A stretch of 64,000 nt of DNA from Ramazzottius varieornatus. Taxonomy: Eukaryota; Tardigrada; Eutardigrada; Parachela; Ramazzottiidae. Positions 10,301 to 20,350 of this stretch are shown one piece after another. A program made the translations under genes and the position numbers. Under the pieces are notes generated by a model. The model had not been told where the DNA came from. It made no database searches and worked only from the letters and a program-made list of their open reading frames with translations. Position 1 is the first letter of the stretch. Each line of letters starts with the position of its first letter. Where the stretch lies: positions 1,857,657 to 1,921,656 of the forward strand of contig BDGG01000006.1 in assembly GCA_001949185.1 (NCBI GenBank), given 5' to 3'.

Positions 10301-11757
10301 GATACTCAGGTAAGGTTCCATCTTTTGACGTCGAAATTTTACATGCAGGAAACTGACGGGTGAATCTGTAGGTATGGATTGACGCAGCCGTACAAGTTTT
10401 TTACTCGATCGGCGCCGGTTTCGGCGTCCACCTTGCGCTGTCCAGTTACAACTCATTTCATCATCCTACAACGCGCGATTGTCTCATAACAGTCGGCGCC
10501 AACGCTGCCGCCAATCTCCTGTCAGGATTCGTGGTTTTTGCCTACCTGGGTTACATGTCGGCCAAACAAAACGTTGGAATCGAGCAGGTTGCCAAGAACG
10601 GTATTGATGGTCTTTGATGAGATTGACACTGTGGAATCCTAATCCTTGAATGTGTCATCTCTGTGACAATAGGTCCCGGATTAGTTTTTCAAGTTTACCC
10701 GGAAGCCATTGGAACATTACCGGCAGCACCGGTATGGTCCCTTCTCTTCTTCTTGATGCTGCTGACACTCGGCATGGACAGCTCGGTAATTGGCGCAACG
10801 AAAACTGTCACGATTTCACTTGCGATGAATTTATCAGCGAACGTCGCTGTTACGTAATATGGACCTATTTGATGACGATCATAGAATATTAGAGCTAAGT
10901 CATTCTTTTGCTGTGTAGATGGGCGGTATGGAGGCAATTATCACCGGTATTTGCGATTACTTTCACGACTTTTTCCGATCTGTCCCGCACAGTCGACCGC
11001 TGTTCACAGCAGCGCTGTGTGTTGTGTCCTTCCTGTTTGGAATTATCAACTGCACGCCGGTACGAACACGTTTGTTTCTCAAACTGTCGGCTCGTTATTC
11101 GAGTAGCGGAAAAACTGAAAGCACTTCTGGAAAAAAGCGAAAGAAACGGGCTAACAAGCTTCACTTGCTTGTGTGCCGAACACTGGAGACTACGTACGCT
11201 ATGGTTTTCTGTTGCAGGCGGGAATCTATACCTTCCAATGGTTTGACACCTTCTCCGCAGGTGTCTCATTGTTATTTGTCGCTTTCTTTGAGGCAATTGC
11301 CGTAGGCTGGTTCTACGGTATTGACCAGTTCTCACAAGACATCGAGGACATGCTTGGTTCGCCACCCGGTTTCTTCTGGCGCATCTGCTGGAAAGTCTTG
11401 TCGCCTTTGTTCCTGATAGCAGCAATCATCGCCGCCGCGGTAACATTTCCGGTACTGAAGTACGACCACTACACATACCCGGTGTGGGCCAGTGCCGTTG
11501 GATGGGCCTTCAGCCTGTCCACCACCATCCTCATACCAATAGTGGCCATCTCGAAGCTGGTAACCACGAAAGGGTCGTTCCGACAGGTACGCGTTTAACT
11601 TCATGGAGTAGATTGTATGAAAGAATAAGTGGTTAGCCAACCGGTTTCATCATTGCAGAAAGTCGCTCTCAGCATTTCTCCAATGCGAGATTACGACGAC
11701 ATAACGCGGGAGGGATACGTGAAAAGGTTCCACAGAAAGCACTGGCTCCAAATCTAA
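7375..11757 (+). CDS. SLC6 Na+/Cl--dependent monoamine-type neurotransmitter transporter
   Basis: Ten exons (7375-7813, 7888-8022, 8089-8140, 8219-8413, 10036-10309, 10372-10600, 10673-10785, 10919-11059, 11218-11586, 11659-11757) total 2046 nt, giving 681 aa. A long Ser/Pro-rich cytosolic N-terminus precedes 12 membrane segments. TM1 contains [13 protein letters not shown]; its Asp is the amine-binding residue of SERT/DAT/NET. Other family marks are [12 protein letters not shown] (TM6), the SSYN of TM7, TLGMDSSMGGME (TM8) and GGMEA/GIYTF. The second extracellular loop has the paired Cys and N-glycosylation sequons. It should take up a biogenic amine at the plasma membrane. The usual TM1 Asn (LANVWRFP) is Ala here, which is unusual because that Asn helps bind Na+. 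AATAAA lies at 11864-11869. Subtype (serotonin, dopamine or octopamine) cannot be fixed by eye. Confidence 0.92.
8503..9221. mobile_element. MITE family A, copy 1 (in SLC6 intron 4)
   Basis: Terminal inverted repeats CAGGGCGCTCGCACCAA and its complement TTGGTGCGAGCGCCCTG bound a 719-bp element flanked by TA. There is no transposase. A second copy in opposite orientation lies at 40375-41140, sharing internal sequence such as the segment around 8690-8740. Together with the neighbouring element it explains why this intron is 1.6 kb. Confidence 0.85.
9234..9805. mobile_element. MITE family B (in SLC6 intron 4)
   Basis: Ends CAGTGCGGCGAAGCA (9234) and TGCTTCGCCGCACTG (ending 9805) form inverted repeats that extend through a partly matching TTGTCCC. 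TA flanks both sides (9232-9233, 9806-9807). Length 572 bp, no transposase. It starts only 12 bp after family A copy 1 ends. It includes one half-motif AAGTGGCGCACG near 9421. Confidence 0.8.
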
Positions 11758-12002
11758 CATCTGGAACTTCTCTGTTTTGTTTCTTGTTTTGTTTCACGTT
11801 AACTTACCTGCAAATCCGGTGAAAAATTACTTTATACTTTGTACTGTGTCGATAAATATTCACAATAAAGAAGGTGTGACAGATTAGTGGGGCGTTGCCC
11901 TCTAATTACAGTTCCCCCTAAACATGGCTTCGAAGAACCTCGGCCCAGAATAACTCTTTCCCCTAAATACGTCGAACTCCAACGACATCCTCCCCTAAAA
12001 TA

Positions 12003-13201
12003 CATAGAGGCTTCAATAAGTTTTAAGGCGTCGCTACCCTCCTAGACATGTACTTTTATCCCACTGTCCAAAACGAAGGCTGATCTATTTACAGTTCGTT
12101 ATCAAAAGATCGAATGAATAGACTTCAAACTCGTCAAGATTCGTAAGTTACAGTTTCGGCATTTGACGAACTTTTCACTTTCCCCGTTAATGTAACGCAC
12201 TACGATGAGCCGTTTTACCGACGCGTCATACTGTACAATTTCAAGCGGTATTTGGCGACGCGGGATTGCTTCGAGGAGATGACTAAAGTGTTGGGGGATC
12301 ATTCTTCGTCGAAATCAACTGTAGAGTAGTGGTACAGAAATTCTCGTCCAAAGATCTTCGATCTGGAAGGTGCCCGATTCGATCTGGATGATCTTAATTT
12401 ACACAAAATTTGTGCTCGTTGGGTACCTCATGGACTGACGGAGGACCAACGGCAGTAAAGAGTACGTTGTTACGAGCAGATGCCTCCCATCCTCGAGTCA
12501 AACAGAAAGTACGATGTAGTGAATGGTGTTGAATCGTATGTCTGTTATCATGACCGAAAACGGAAGGAACAGTACAAGGAATGGGTCGAGAAAGGAAGTT
12601 GCGCACCCATGGTTGTCCGGCACCGACGAGCATCAAGGAAGTACATGTCTGAATTTTGCCTAGACCGGAACGGATTTATTGCCAATGCAAAGCTACTGCG
12701 TAAACCGTCGATGGGTGATGCTTCTCACATCGAAAACTGTTTGAAACCTCTGTGCGAGATCCTGAGAAAGACTTCCAAAAGGCGGGTTTCGGGGGAAACT
12801 GCTTCACCACGATGACGCGAAGTCACACAGCGCACTTGCAACAGCGGAATTTTCGGCCGAGCAGGTGCTGGAAATTATTGTCCATCCCCCTCAACGTCCA
12901 GTTCTATCTGTCTGCGACATTCGGCTGTTTCCAAAACTGAAAGACCTCTCAAGGGGAAAAACATTTGTGACGGAAGAGGATCAACTGTAGATAGCGCTAG
13001 CGATGACGCCCTTGCCTCTTTTGATAACAACTCACACCCTGAAATGTTTGGCGACTGGGTTTCTCGATGTAAACGTTGCATAGAGGTTGCTGGTGCTTAC
13101 TTTGGAAAGTTGTAAAGGTCGGACGAACCAGTAATTTGTAATAGTAATTTGTAACCAGTAATTTGTAACAGCTTTATTAAAACTTATTGAACCCCCCTAT
13201 G
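12003..13201 (+). mobile_element. Degenerate mariner transposon
   Basis: Imperfect terminal inverted repeats (CATAGAGGCTTCAATAAG at 12003; complement of CATAGGGGGGTTCAATAAG ending at 13201) flanked by TA on both sides bound a 1.2-kb element. This is a normal mariner length. It contains the broken transposase at about 12190-13114. Confidence 0.85.
12190..13114 (+). pseudogene. Mariner transposase pseudogene
   Basis: Reading across frames shows mariner landmarks in order: the helix-turn-helix region (VLGDHSSSKSTVE, then a TAG), FDLEGARF, ICARWVPHGLTEDQRQ (then a TAA), a TGDE-like site degraded to NGVE, the LDRNG equivalent of FWD-KG, and, in another frame, LHHDDAKSH with CDIRLFPKLKDL. The end VSRCKRCIEVAGAYF matches mariner C-termini. 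At least two in-frame stops, one frameshift and loss of the first catalytic Asp show that it is dead. Confidence 0.85.
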
Positions 13202-13485
13202 TAGCCTATTGTGCAGAAAGGTGGAAAAGCCTAACAGGCATATTAATTGTTGGAGGGCTGCCACCATTTCTCAGTTTTTATCATTTTATGTACTTACCGT
13301 CAATATGTTATCATCGCGAGGCGACAAAGGAATAACGCGGTAAGCATTGACGAGAAGGTACGCAGGAAGTACTCGTCAGAAGTCTGACACGGAATCCCGT
13401 AAAAAATCGTACGCATTTGGATGTCACTGGCTCATTCACTATACCGAAACGTCTTCCAAGCTAGCAAAAGTCAACAGAGCTTCCA
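13202..13485. other. Spacer between mariner remnant and pseudokinase stop
   Basis: About 280 bp containing the 3' flank of the minus-strand kinase-like gene. No other feature is seen. Confidence 0.4.
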
Positions 13486-15245
13486 TCAAACCATAAGTTC
13501 GAATTTCTTGGATGTGCACCACGCTATCAAACTGTCGTACAGCTGGCTCGCACTCATTCGTTTTGCTGGATCGTATTCGAAGCAAGTTGTAATGATCGTC
13601 TGCAATCTTTTCGGGAATTTGGATATGGCGGACAACCATGGCATGCGCCCTTCGCATAGCTTTAACCGATAAAGTATCTCATGCATTTGTCCCGGTTCTT
13701 CGGCTTGTTCGTCGAGCGGATATCCGGGCAAATACTCGTATGGTAGGCTTCCATCCGGAAGAATCATTTTGAACAGCAAGCATTCAATGCTCCAAATATC
13801 CGTGGCGGTATTGACTGGTCGGGATTTATCGCTCTGCTCAAACTCCGCCAGATGCAGCATCTCGGGCGACATATAAAACGGTTTCCCGGATGCCGTTTTG
13901 ATAGTGCTTTGACCTGGCTTGAGCTGATGATGTGTGTCCAAGCCACAAATACGAGCCTTCAGGTTGACTCCGCTAAGCAAAATCGTACTACAACGCAAGT
14001 CCCCATGGACGATCCGCTTCTGATGTAAGAATTCCAGTCCGCAGGCAACTTGGGTTAAAATCCGGCTGTGAACTTTTGGGCCGAGCAAAGATTGGTATCT
14101 TCGCAGATTTGATCCTGTAACCGTTAAGCGTTTCGAGGTTAATCCAACGCCAACCGCACAGACGATACATTGAAATCCCTATCATTTCGTACCGAATTTT
14201 AGTACGTGCGTGCCTTTGTACCCTGGGGCATAGGAGGGCATACGGTAAGTGCTATCTATGCTCTAGGGTACAAAGGCACGCAGGTATTAAAATTCTGCTC
14301 GAAATGATCGAGATTTGAAAGTGCTGGCTTTGGAATAATAATAATGAGCATTACACGCAGCTGGTCCGTGTAATGTAAAGTGTAATGTAAAACAGTGTAA
14401 TTGTAAAAGTGTAATTACATTTCACACTAGTTTATATTTTACACACCGAGCGGTTTGTAACGCATGAAAGTGACAAGGAGCGACGAAAACGACGAATCAG
14501 CTATGTCTATGTTTGCATAGAATATAGATCTTAGTAATTGTCTTCCAGACAAAGATAAAAATACGGTTGCAGAATGACCATACTCAGGAAGTTTCTGAGA
14601 TTTTTCCGCGTAAGTCAGTCGAATTTCAGATTTCTGGCGGCAAAATACTCAAAAATACCGCAGATTCTGGCAGGTAAAAGTTGTAATTACATTCTACATT
14701 TACATTACAACTTCCCCGTGGTTGTAATGTCGTGGAAAAGTGTAATTGTAATGTAAAATGCAATGCAATGTAAAATGTAATGCTCATCATTTCTTTGGAA
14801 ACCATGACGCGTAACACTAAGCTTAAGCGCGTACACTACACGTCGATGTTACGAGTTTGTAAGAATTCAGCCCGCATCTACCTTCACAATATTCCATCAG
14901 AATCCATGACTGGTTATCCGCGTCAACGATGATGGTATGGTAATCCACTAAATTTGGATGCTTCAGAAGCCGCAGCTGATCCACATTTTCGTACATTTTT
15001 TCAAACTCCGTGTCACGGCCGTTTCTGCGCAGTCGCTTGACAGCTAATCCAGGCTCTATTTTCTGCCTGGGACTATCATGTCGAATATCGCACTGTCGCT
15101 CCACAAACGAAAAGTAAACAGTACCATATGTTCCGAAACTGATGTCTTTGCGTAAATCCAGGAAGTATACATGCCCGCGCAGAGACGATCCCACTATTTG
15201 TAGCATGTTCGACCTGAAAGTTACTCCAGGGCGCTCTTCGGCCAT
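13486..15245 (-). CDS. MAP3K/STE11-like pseudokinase
   Basis: Two exons (15245-14882 and 14114-13486) join in phase to give 330 aa. Splicing joins the end of MEYCEG to GSNLRRYQSLLG. The kinase fold is recognisable: glycine loop SFGTYGTVY (first Gly replaced), VAIK-type lysine in LAVKRL, hinge ILMEYCEG, catalytic loop HGDLRCSTILL, and YMSPEML for the APE region. The HRD Arg is Gly, the catalytic-loop Asn is Thr, and the DFG triplet is replaced by GLD, so the metal-binding Asp is missing. Because the reading frame is intact, a pseudokinase scaffold or regulator is more likely than a dead gene. The start is uncertain: the frame stays open upstream to an AG near 15260, so an earlier exon may exist. 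The 767-bp intron is filled by two foldback elements. Confidence 0.75.
14182..14308. repeat. 127-bp foldback element in pseudokinase intron
   Basis: ATCATTTCGTACCGAATTTT at the left pairs imperfectly with the complement of TTAAAATTCTGCTCGAAATG at the right. Inside, GTGCGTGCCTTTGTACCCT (about 14205) pairs with AGGGTACAAAGGCACGC (about 14265-14282). Almost the whole unit is one hairpin. Confidence 0.7.
14345..14785. mobile_element. MITE-like element with TGTAAT subterminal repeats
   Basis: Ends GAGCATTACA (14345) and TGTAATGCTC (ending 14785) are inverted repeats. Just inside both ends are many copies of TGTAATGTAAA-like units in opposite orientation. No coding capacity is seen. The target duplication is not clear. 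It lies in the pseudokinase intron. Confidence 0.6.
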
Positions 15246-15545
15246 TAGCAAAAGGTCCTGCCAACAAAACAATGTGCTTAAACACTGTCGTATACGTCAT
15301 CCATTGTTGATGAAGCGCACACCATCCCAGATGACCACGATCGCGCAACCCAGCAGTTTTATGCTCAACTAGAGCTCAGAGTCAGAGACAGGGAACTAGT
15401 CAACTAGAATTAACCACCACGCGGAACTTGACGATTCTGTCTCGCAAGGGCATTACGCCCACCGTTAAATCCCGATATTGCAGGAAGATGGGGGAGAGTC
15501 TGCTCTACCGGTTGAGCTACATACCTAGTCAGAAGAAAAATCCTG

Positions 15546-15810
15546 GATGATACTGCAGGATACGGAAGTTACGATTCCCTGTCGCTGCAGTGACGTGAGG
15601 CTCTTTGATTGGGAATTTGATTGGACTCACAACTGTTTAGCCGATCAGCTGTTTTATCAGGCTAACCGGACGGCGTGCCATCATGCCCTTATAACGCGTT
15701 CTAGTCCACCATTCTGTACCGGAGTGTCAAAATCCCAATCAAAGAGCCTCAGCTGTCTCACGTCACTGCAGTGACAGGGAATCGTAACTTCGGAATTCCG
15801 CAGTATCATC
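15546..15810. mobile_element. 265-bp MITE with long terminal inverted repeats
   Basis: The first about 70 bp (including GAAGTTACGATTCCCTGTC and GTGAGGCTCTTTGATTGGGA) recur as the reverse complement in the last about 75 bp, with minor gaps. Nearly the whole element is inverted repeat with a central loop of about 110 bp. No ORF of interest. Confidence 0.8.
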
Positions 15811-16334
15811 TAGGATTAGAAAGTCGAACGGTCCGTAAAGGCGTCTCTAGTTTTTTCCTAATATTCTGTTGTTGCCGCCGATACAGTGTGAGGCTATTAC
15901 GTAATGCTCGCAGGGCTTAGTAATACAACCTTGCATGCGACTTGATACCCCATGTTATCCCATATCAGACCACTTCAGGTGGTCTAACATGGGATTTTTG
16001 GGCACGAGCTGTCGTTGCGGAGCTGGTTTTGTTCGTAAGTTTGTGTTTGAACCCCTTGCCCAGTGAAGGGCAAAGTACAACATTAGTGGTGATAAGCTTG
16101 TGATTGGAATGTGACTGAGGAGAAGCGAAAGTAGGTCACAAAAGAAGGAAATAAGGCTATAGCATTGCATTCTGAGTCACAGGGAGTAGTGCAATGGTTG
16201 GGAACTTGGGATACACGCTGTCATCATCCCAGTTCCCGTTTTCTTCCCTTTTAGCCTCGCTCGGCGGCAACAGTACCCGTTAGGGTGCCGCCCCGCGAAT
16301 GTATTCTATATGCGGGCTCCCTGTTAGGCAATCC

Positions 16335-16510
16335 CCGAAAACGGAGTTCGCAAAACGGAATTCGGAATTTGTATCAGGAATACCGGACCCAAGCATTCCT
16401 GTCTGAGCCAATAATCTGTTTTCGGAATTCCGCCGTTCCAGATCGTCTGCGCCATGAAGGGAACGGAATTCCGGGAGGAAAGGGAATTCGGGACGGAACG
16501 GAACTCTGGA
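16335..16510. repeat. Cluster of degenerate CGGAATTC repeats
   Basis: Variants of ACGGAATTC(GG) occur at least seven times in both orientations in about 175 bp, for example near 16356, 16433, 16464 and 16484. The unit is palindromic (GGAATTCC), so the patch can fold in several ways. Origin unknown. Confidence 0.5.
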
Positions 16511-16915
16511 TCCACAACCGTAGTATGGTGAGCAAAGTTACAAACAGACCTTATAGTACAAGGTTTGTCGTCGTACTTGTAACCCAGGTCGTGCGAACCA
16601 TATGTCACAGTGGAGTTTTGTTCATTTACGCAGCTGAGACACCACCATGACGGAAAAATCGAGCTAGCCACCCAATCGAGATAGCTGAGGTAGCAGCACC
16701 TTATAACAAGTTGGCTTTTCAATGTCCCAGTTACTGCTAATGTTCGCTACTAAACTCCAGAACTTTACTCACGTATCGACATGTTCTCCTCGGTAAAAGC
16801 AATTTGTCCTCACCTTCATTACGGTTATAAATACAACATCTGGAAGCTGCTCCTGCAAAAAAGCACCGTTTGATTACATTGAAACAGCTCAGAAGCTTGC
16901 AGGGATGCTGGGAAA

Positions 16916-19539
16916 CTACAGTAGACGAACTTCATCCAGCGTAAAATGTACCGAGTCTTTTGTCCGTAACTTGTAGCCTAATGCTTCATCAAAACTATTC
17001 CTCCGCGCAAACTTTACCGGCTCCGCAAAATAATCGTTGATTTCGTCTCTCAGACGTTTGTCTGGTGTTCGAGTACCGTAGAGGTAGCCTAAAAATAAAA
17101 ATTAAGTCAGCGCTGAACTGGTTGGGCCCAAGTGAGTTTAATCGCGACCTCTGGATCCGTATTCTAGCATGCGACCGGTAGCGATCGAATTTTCAAACTC
17201 TTTGAGTGTGAGCCGTGTATATTTTGCATCTGGTGAGGAAACGAAGTCCTGTTCTTTCTCAGACGTGCTGTGCAGCATCGCTTTACATGGTTTGTTGCAA
17301 CGCCGTACTGTACTCCCGCGATACACACGCCATACTTCCCTCTGTATTAGGAAAAGTAGTACTGCAAGTAAAAAAGTACCGTAGCGTTAACTGAGCTGAT
17401 TGTCTGATCAGCTTGTTCTTTTGACCTGTTGAATTTCTGTTTTCTGTGTTTCCGGTGAAAGAGTCTGAACACTGCTTTACTTTGGTATCCTCCCTTGAAC
17501 TCTACCTTTTTTGCCTATCATAATGGGGACATTTAGAACCCGCTCGGTGTACAGAGTATCGGAAGCTGTAAGGAACTTGAGAGCTATGGCGGAAAGCGGG
17601 ATGTCGATGTGGTCTTACGCGAAGGTGGTGAAAATTCCAAGGACAACGATCAGAGATTGGAAGTGAGTGACTTCGATGATCAAATATTTTGAAATGGAGT
17701 TGTCTCTTATGATGACAATATTTCAGAAAAAAGCTACCGGAAGGAACTTTCAAAGGCCGCAGAAAACCCATGTTTCAAGATGTGGAAAAGCGAGTGTACC
17801 ACGAGGTGATCAAGACTAGAAACGTCAGCTTACCTGTACGCGACTCCGACCTTCGAAAGTGGGCAGCGCAAATCGCGAAAGATTTGAACGTGAAAAATTT
17901 CAGGGTATCAAACGGTTGGATATATAGCCTGAAGAAGCGATACCGTCTGAGTTATCGGGCAACAACAAAAGTGAGCAGAAAAACGACGAAGACGGCAGCG
18001 GATGAGGTACAACAATAGTTTGCTTTTGTACCAAAATCTTGATGTTCTGTCAGGCTTTCTTATTTTCGAAATTTAAACGTTTAGCTGAAGATCTGTTCTT
18101 ACAGCTTGAAGAACATGTCTTCATGGAACGCGTAGAGGAAATTAGTGGCGTAAACAATACTCATCCTAGCCGGATCATCAACTTCGACCAGACAAGCGTT
18201 CTTCTGCAAAATACTTACGGGAAGACGTTGTCTCCTATTGGAGTGAAGCAAGTGCACGTCATTCAACCTCCAGGGGAAAAGGAACGGTTTACTGTTGGGC
18301 TTGCTGTAACGGGAGACGGACAGAAGTTTCCTGCTGCCATCGTCTTCAAAGGCGGCGTGAAGACTGGACAGTTGTCGGCGAACATTCTAGGAAAACTGAA
18401 AATTCCTGATAACGTTCGCGTTTTCAGTACGCGTACTGCTTGGTGGAATTCGAGGATCGATCACGAATGGATAAAGCAGTCGTTCGAGGAAGATACTCAG
18501 AACACCTTGTACCTCATTCGAGACCATTTTGCAGCTCATCTGAAATTCGAAAGCAGAGAACTTCTAGAAAGCAGGAACGTCGATCAAGTTTTCATTCCTC
18601 GAGGATTGACTGGCACTTATCAGCCGCTAGACGTGGGCATAAACGCTCCATTTAAGGCTAACCTGAAGCGAGCGTATCATGAATGGCGAAAAGAACGAGC
18701 AGAGTTGACAGGTAAAGGATACCTTCGTAAACCCTCCCGACAGGACTTCATCGACTTCGTGTCTCAAGCTTGGGCAGATGTGAATCCAGAAACAATCGAG
18801 AACGCGTTCGTGGGGGCTCAAATTCTACCTGAACCAACATATATGATTGCTAATGAACAAACTTCTGTAGAGAATGATGAAGCGCCATTGGAATTTAGCT
18901 TTAGTTCGATCGAAGAGAACAGTGGTGACGAAGTGGCGGAAGATTCCTCTTTAGAGTACAGCTTTTCGACTGATTATTGATTCAATAAAGTTCAAATTTT
19001 CTGCCCCCGGGAGGTGCACATTCCTGACGTACGTACGAGTATGGCGTGTGTATCGCGGGAGTACAGTATGTTATAGCAAATTTCTCGTTGTAAGGCGGAA
19101 ATAACGTCGCAGCGGTTCTTTCGCGCATAATATCTTGTATCCGAATAGAGAAACTCTTGTCGCGTATTATCCGCAAAAATAGCACCGAACTGTTGCGGAT
19201 CCGGTAGTCGAAAAGAGCTTTGAATTCAGTCAATCGTAAGCCGGAAACTGGGAATGAGTCCATCTGAACGAGGATGTCACCCGACATTAAGGGAAACAAA
19301 GCTGCTTTTTGACCCCGAGCGCTCATGAACCTGGCCCAGATACCACTTCCCTGCCTAGGGTCCTCTCTCACAGAGAAAACCAGCAGCTGACCGTTCTCAG
19401 CTCCCCCGCAGACATCAAAAAACTCGGCGTAATTTTCCAGCGATGCACACGTGAGCTGTACTTCTTTCGGAACCAGATATTCGGTTCTCAAAGGCAACGG
19501 GTTTCCCGGCGCCGTACCCGACAACGATCGCCTTTCCAT
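16916..19539 (-). CDS. Magi: MAGI-like PDZ-guanylate-kinase protein, split by a transposon
   Basis: Three exons, 19539-19065, 17307-17149 and 17088-16916, sum to 807 nt (268 aa plus stop) with consistent phases. Residues about 35-120 form a PDZ0-like domain (GGAENGQLLVFSVRED, then SGDILVQMDSFPVSGL). Residues about 155-268 match the inactive guanylate-kinase-like domain of MAGI scaffolds (TRLTLKEFENSIATGRMLEY joined by splicing to GSRGYLYGTRTP). MAGI proteins assemble junctional and synaptic complexes. The WW and later PDZ domains are absent, so this is a truncated or divergent paralogue. Exons 1 and 2 are separated by the pogo-like transposon. The frame closes only with donor GT at 19064-19063 and acceptor AG at 17309-17308, both inside the transposon's terminal repeats. 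If that splice is not used, the gene is disrupted. Confidence 0.65.
17308..19066 (+). mobile_element. Complete pogo/Tigger-like DNA transposon
   Basis: Perfect inverted termini of 28 bp, starting CTGTACTCCCGCGATACAC at 17308 with the complement ending at 19066, are flanked by TA at 17306-17307 and 19067-19068. The 1759-bp element encodes a transposase on the plus strand. Perfect termini, intact target duplication and open transposase exons imply a recent insertion. It sits antisense inside the MAGI-like gene. Confidence 0.92.
17523..18980 (+). CDS. Pogo-like DDE transposase
   Basis: Three exons fit in phase: 17523-17662, 17727-18006, 18054-18980 (448 aa). The N-terminus resembles a psq-type helix-turn-helix (VSEAVRNLRAMAESGMS), followed by a CENP-B-type DNA-binding region (DLRKWAAQIAKDLNVKNFR). 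The catalytic domain has Asp in INFDQTS, Asp in LIRDHFAAH and Asp in TYQPLDVGINAPFK, consistent with a DDD triad. The acidic C-terminal tail and AATAAA just after the stop complete the gene. The protein is somewhat shorter than typical Tigger transposases, so a small internal loss is possible. Length and open frames suggest it may still be functional or was so recently. Confidence 0.85.
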
Positions 19540-20227
19540 CGCTGATCTCCTAATACTACACAGAATATAAACTATCAGTCTGCAACAAACAATGATGCGA
19601 CAGTTGACCCGCGGGGCAATAACAAGAAACGTGCTGTAAACCAGCGTAACATGCTGTGTATAGTGTAAAACTTTTAGGGTGGGTACGTTAAGTGCAACGT
19701 CAGGATATAAGATGGTGCGTGATGAACAATGCGACACGATAAGAATACGCTAATCATATCGGTTCCTCGCAGCCAGCAGCACGTTTGCTGATGCCAGAAA
19801 GCAAAGATCTATTTAACACGGGCGCCGTTATTTAATCGAATGCAAACAATGAACCCAGGCGCGGCATAGTGGCCTGACTACGTGTCCCATGACTCGAGTG
19901 GAGCTAGTAGATACATTTCAATGTCTCAGCACTAACCACTGCAAGGTAGCAGTATCGGTTCTGGACTGCAACTTTTCCACAAAACGTTTGCGTTTACGCT
20001 CCATCCTAAACTTTTGGATTGTCACCGAAGCAAACACATGAAAGTTCTTTGCGTCTACTGTCATGGCACTCGATGTTGGTAAGTGCTATAGTTTTGACAA
20101 GTGCAGCACGGTTAAACGACCCGAGATGGAATTCGTTTAACGATCGGTGTGATGTTCCGATCATTTCAGACATACGAGCTAACTTGTACCGTGGGCCACG
20201 CACAGAATAATCCCTATGTGGCCCATA

Positions 20228-20350
20228 GTACACGAACGACGAGATTTTTAAAAATTACGGGCCAGGCGGAAAAGACGGCAAATTTACAGTCTGTATGGAA
20301 GCCAGCAACAGAAATCAGACAAATGACGTAACACAGTAAAATTCAACCGT
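20228..20350 (+). mobile_element. Partial MITE-C copy
   Basis: Contains the family core GGGCCAGGCGGAAAAGACGG preceded by a terminal ACGAACGACGAGA-type sequence and followed later by TTCAACCGTAGAAG. The same order occurs at 37650-37860 and, inverted, at 31235-31413. Confidence 0.65.

Larger units (their letters stand above)
15246..16915. other. Intergenic region with a MITE and a palindromic patch
   Basis: Lies between the upstream end of the pseudokinase gene and the stop codon of the MAGI-like gene. Contains the 15546-15810 MITE, a small hairpin near 15952-15996 (AGACCAC/GGTGGTC flanked by CCCATGTTA/TAACATGGG), and a cluster of CGGAATTC-type repeats at 16335-16510. No convincing gene is seen, and no WW or later PDZ exons of a MAGI gene. 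Confidence 0.45.

Noticed and set aside
15484-15545. tRNA-like sequence on the minus strand (GTAGCTCAACCGGTAGAGCA)
   Set aside because: It has a good A-box/D-arm, but the following bases do not form an anticodon stem and there is no B-box (GGTTCGANTCC). At best a tRNA-derived fragment.
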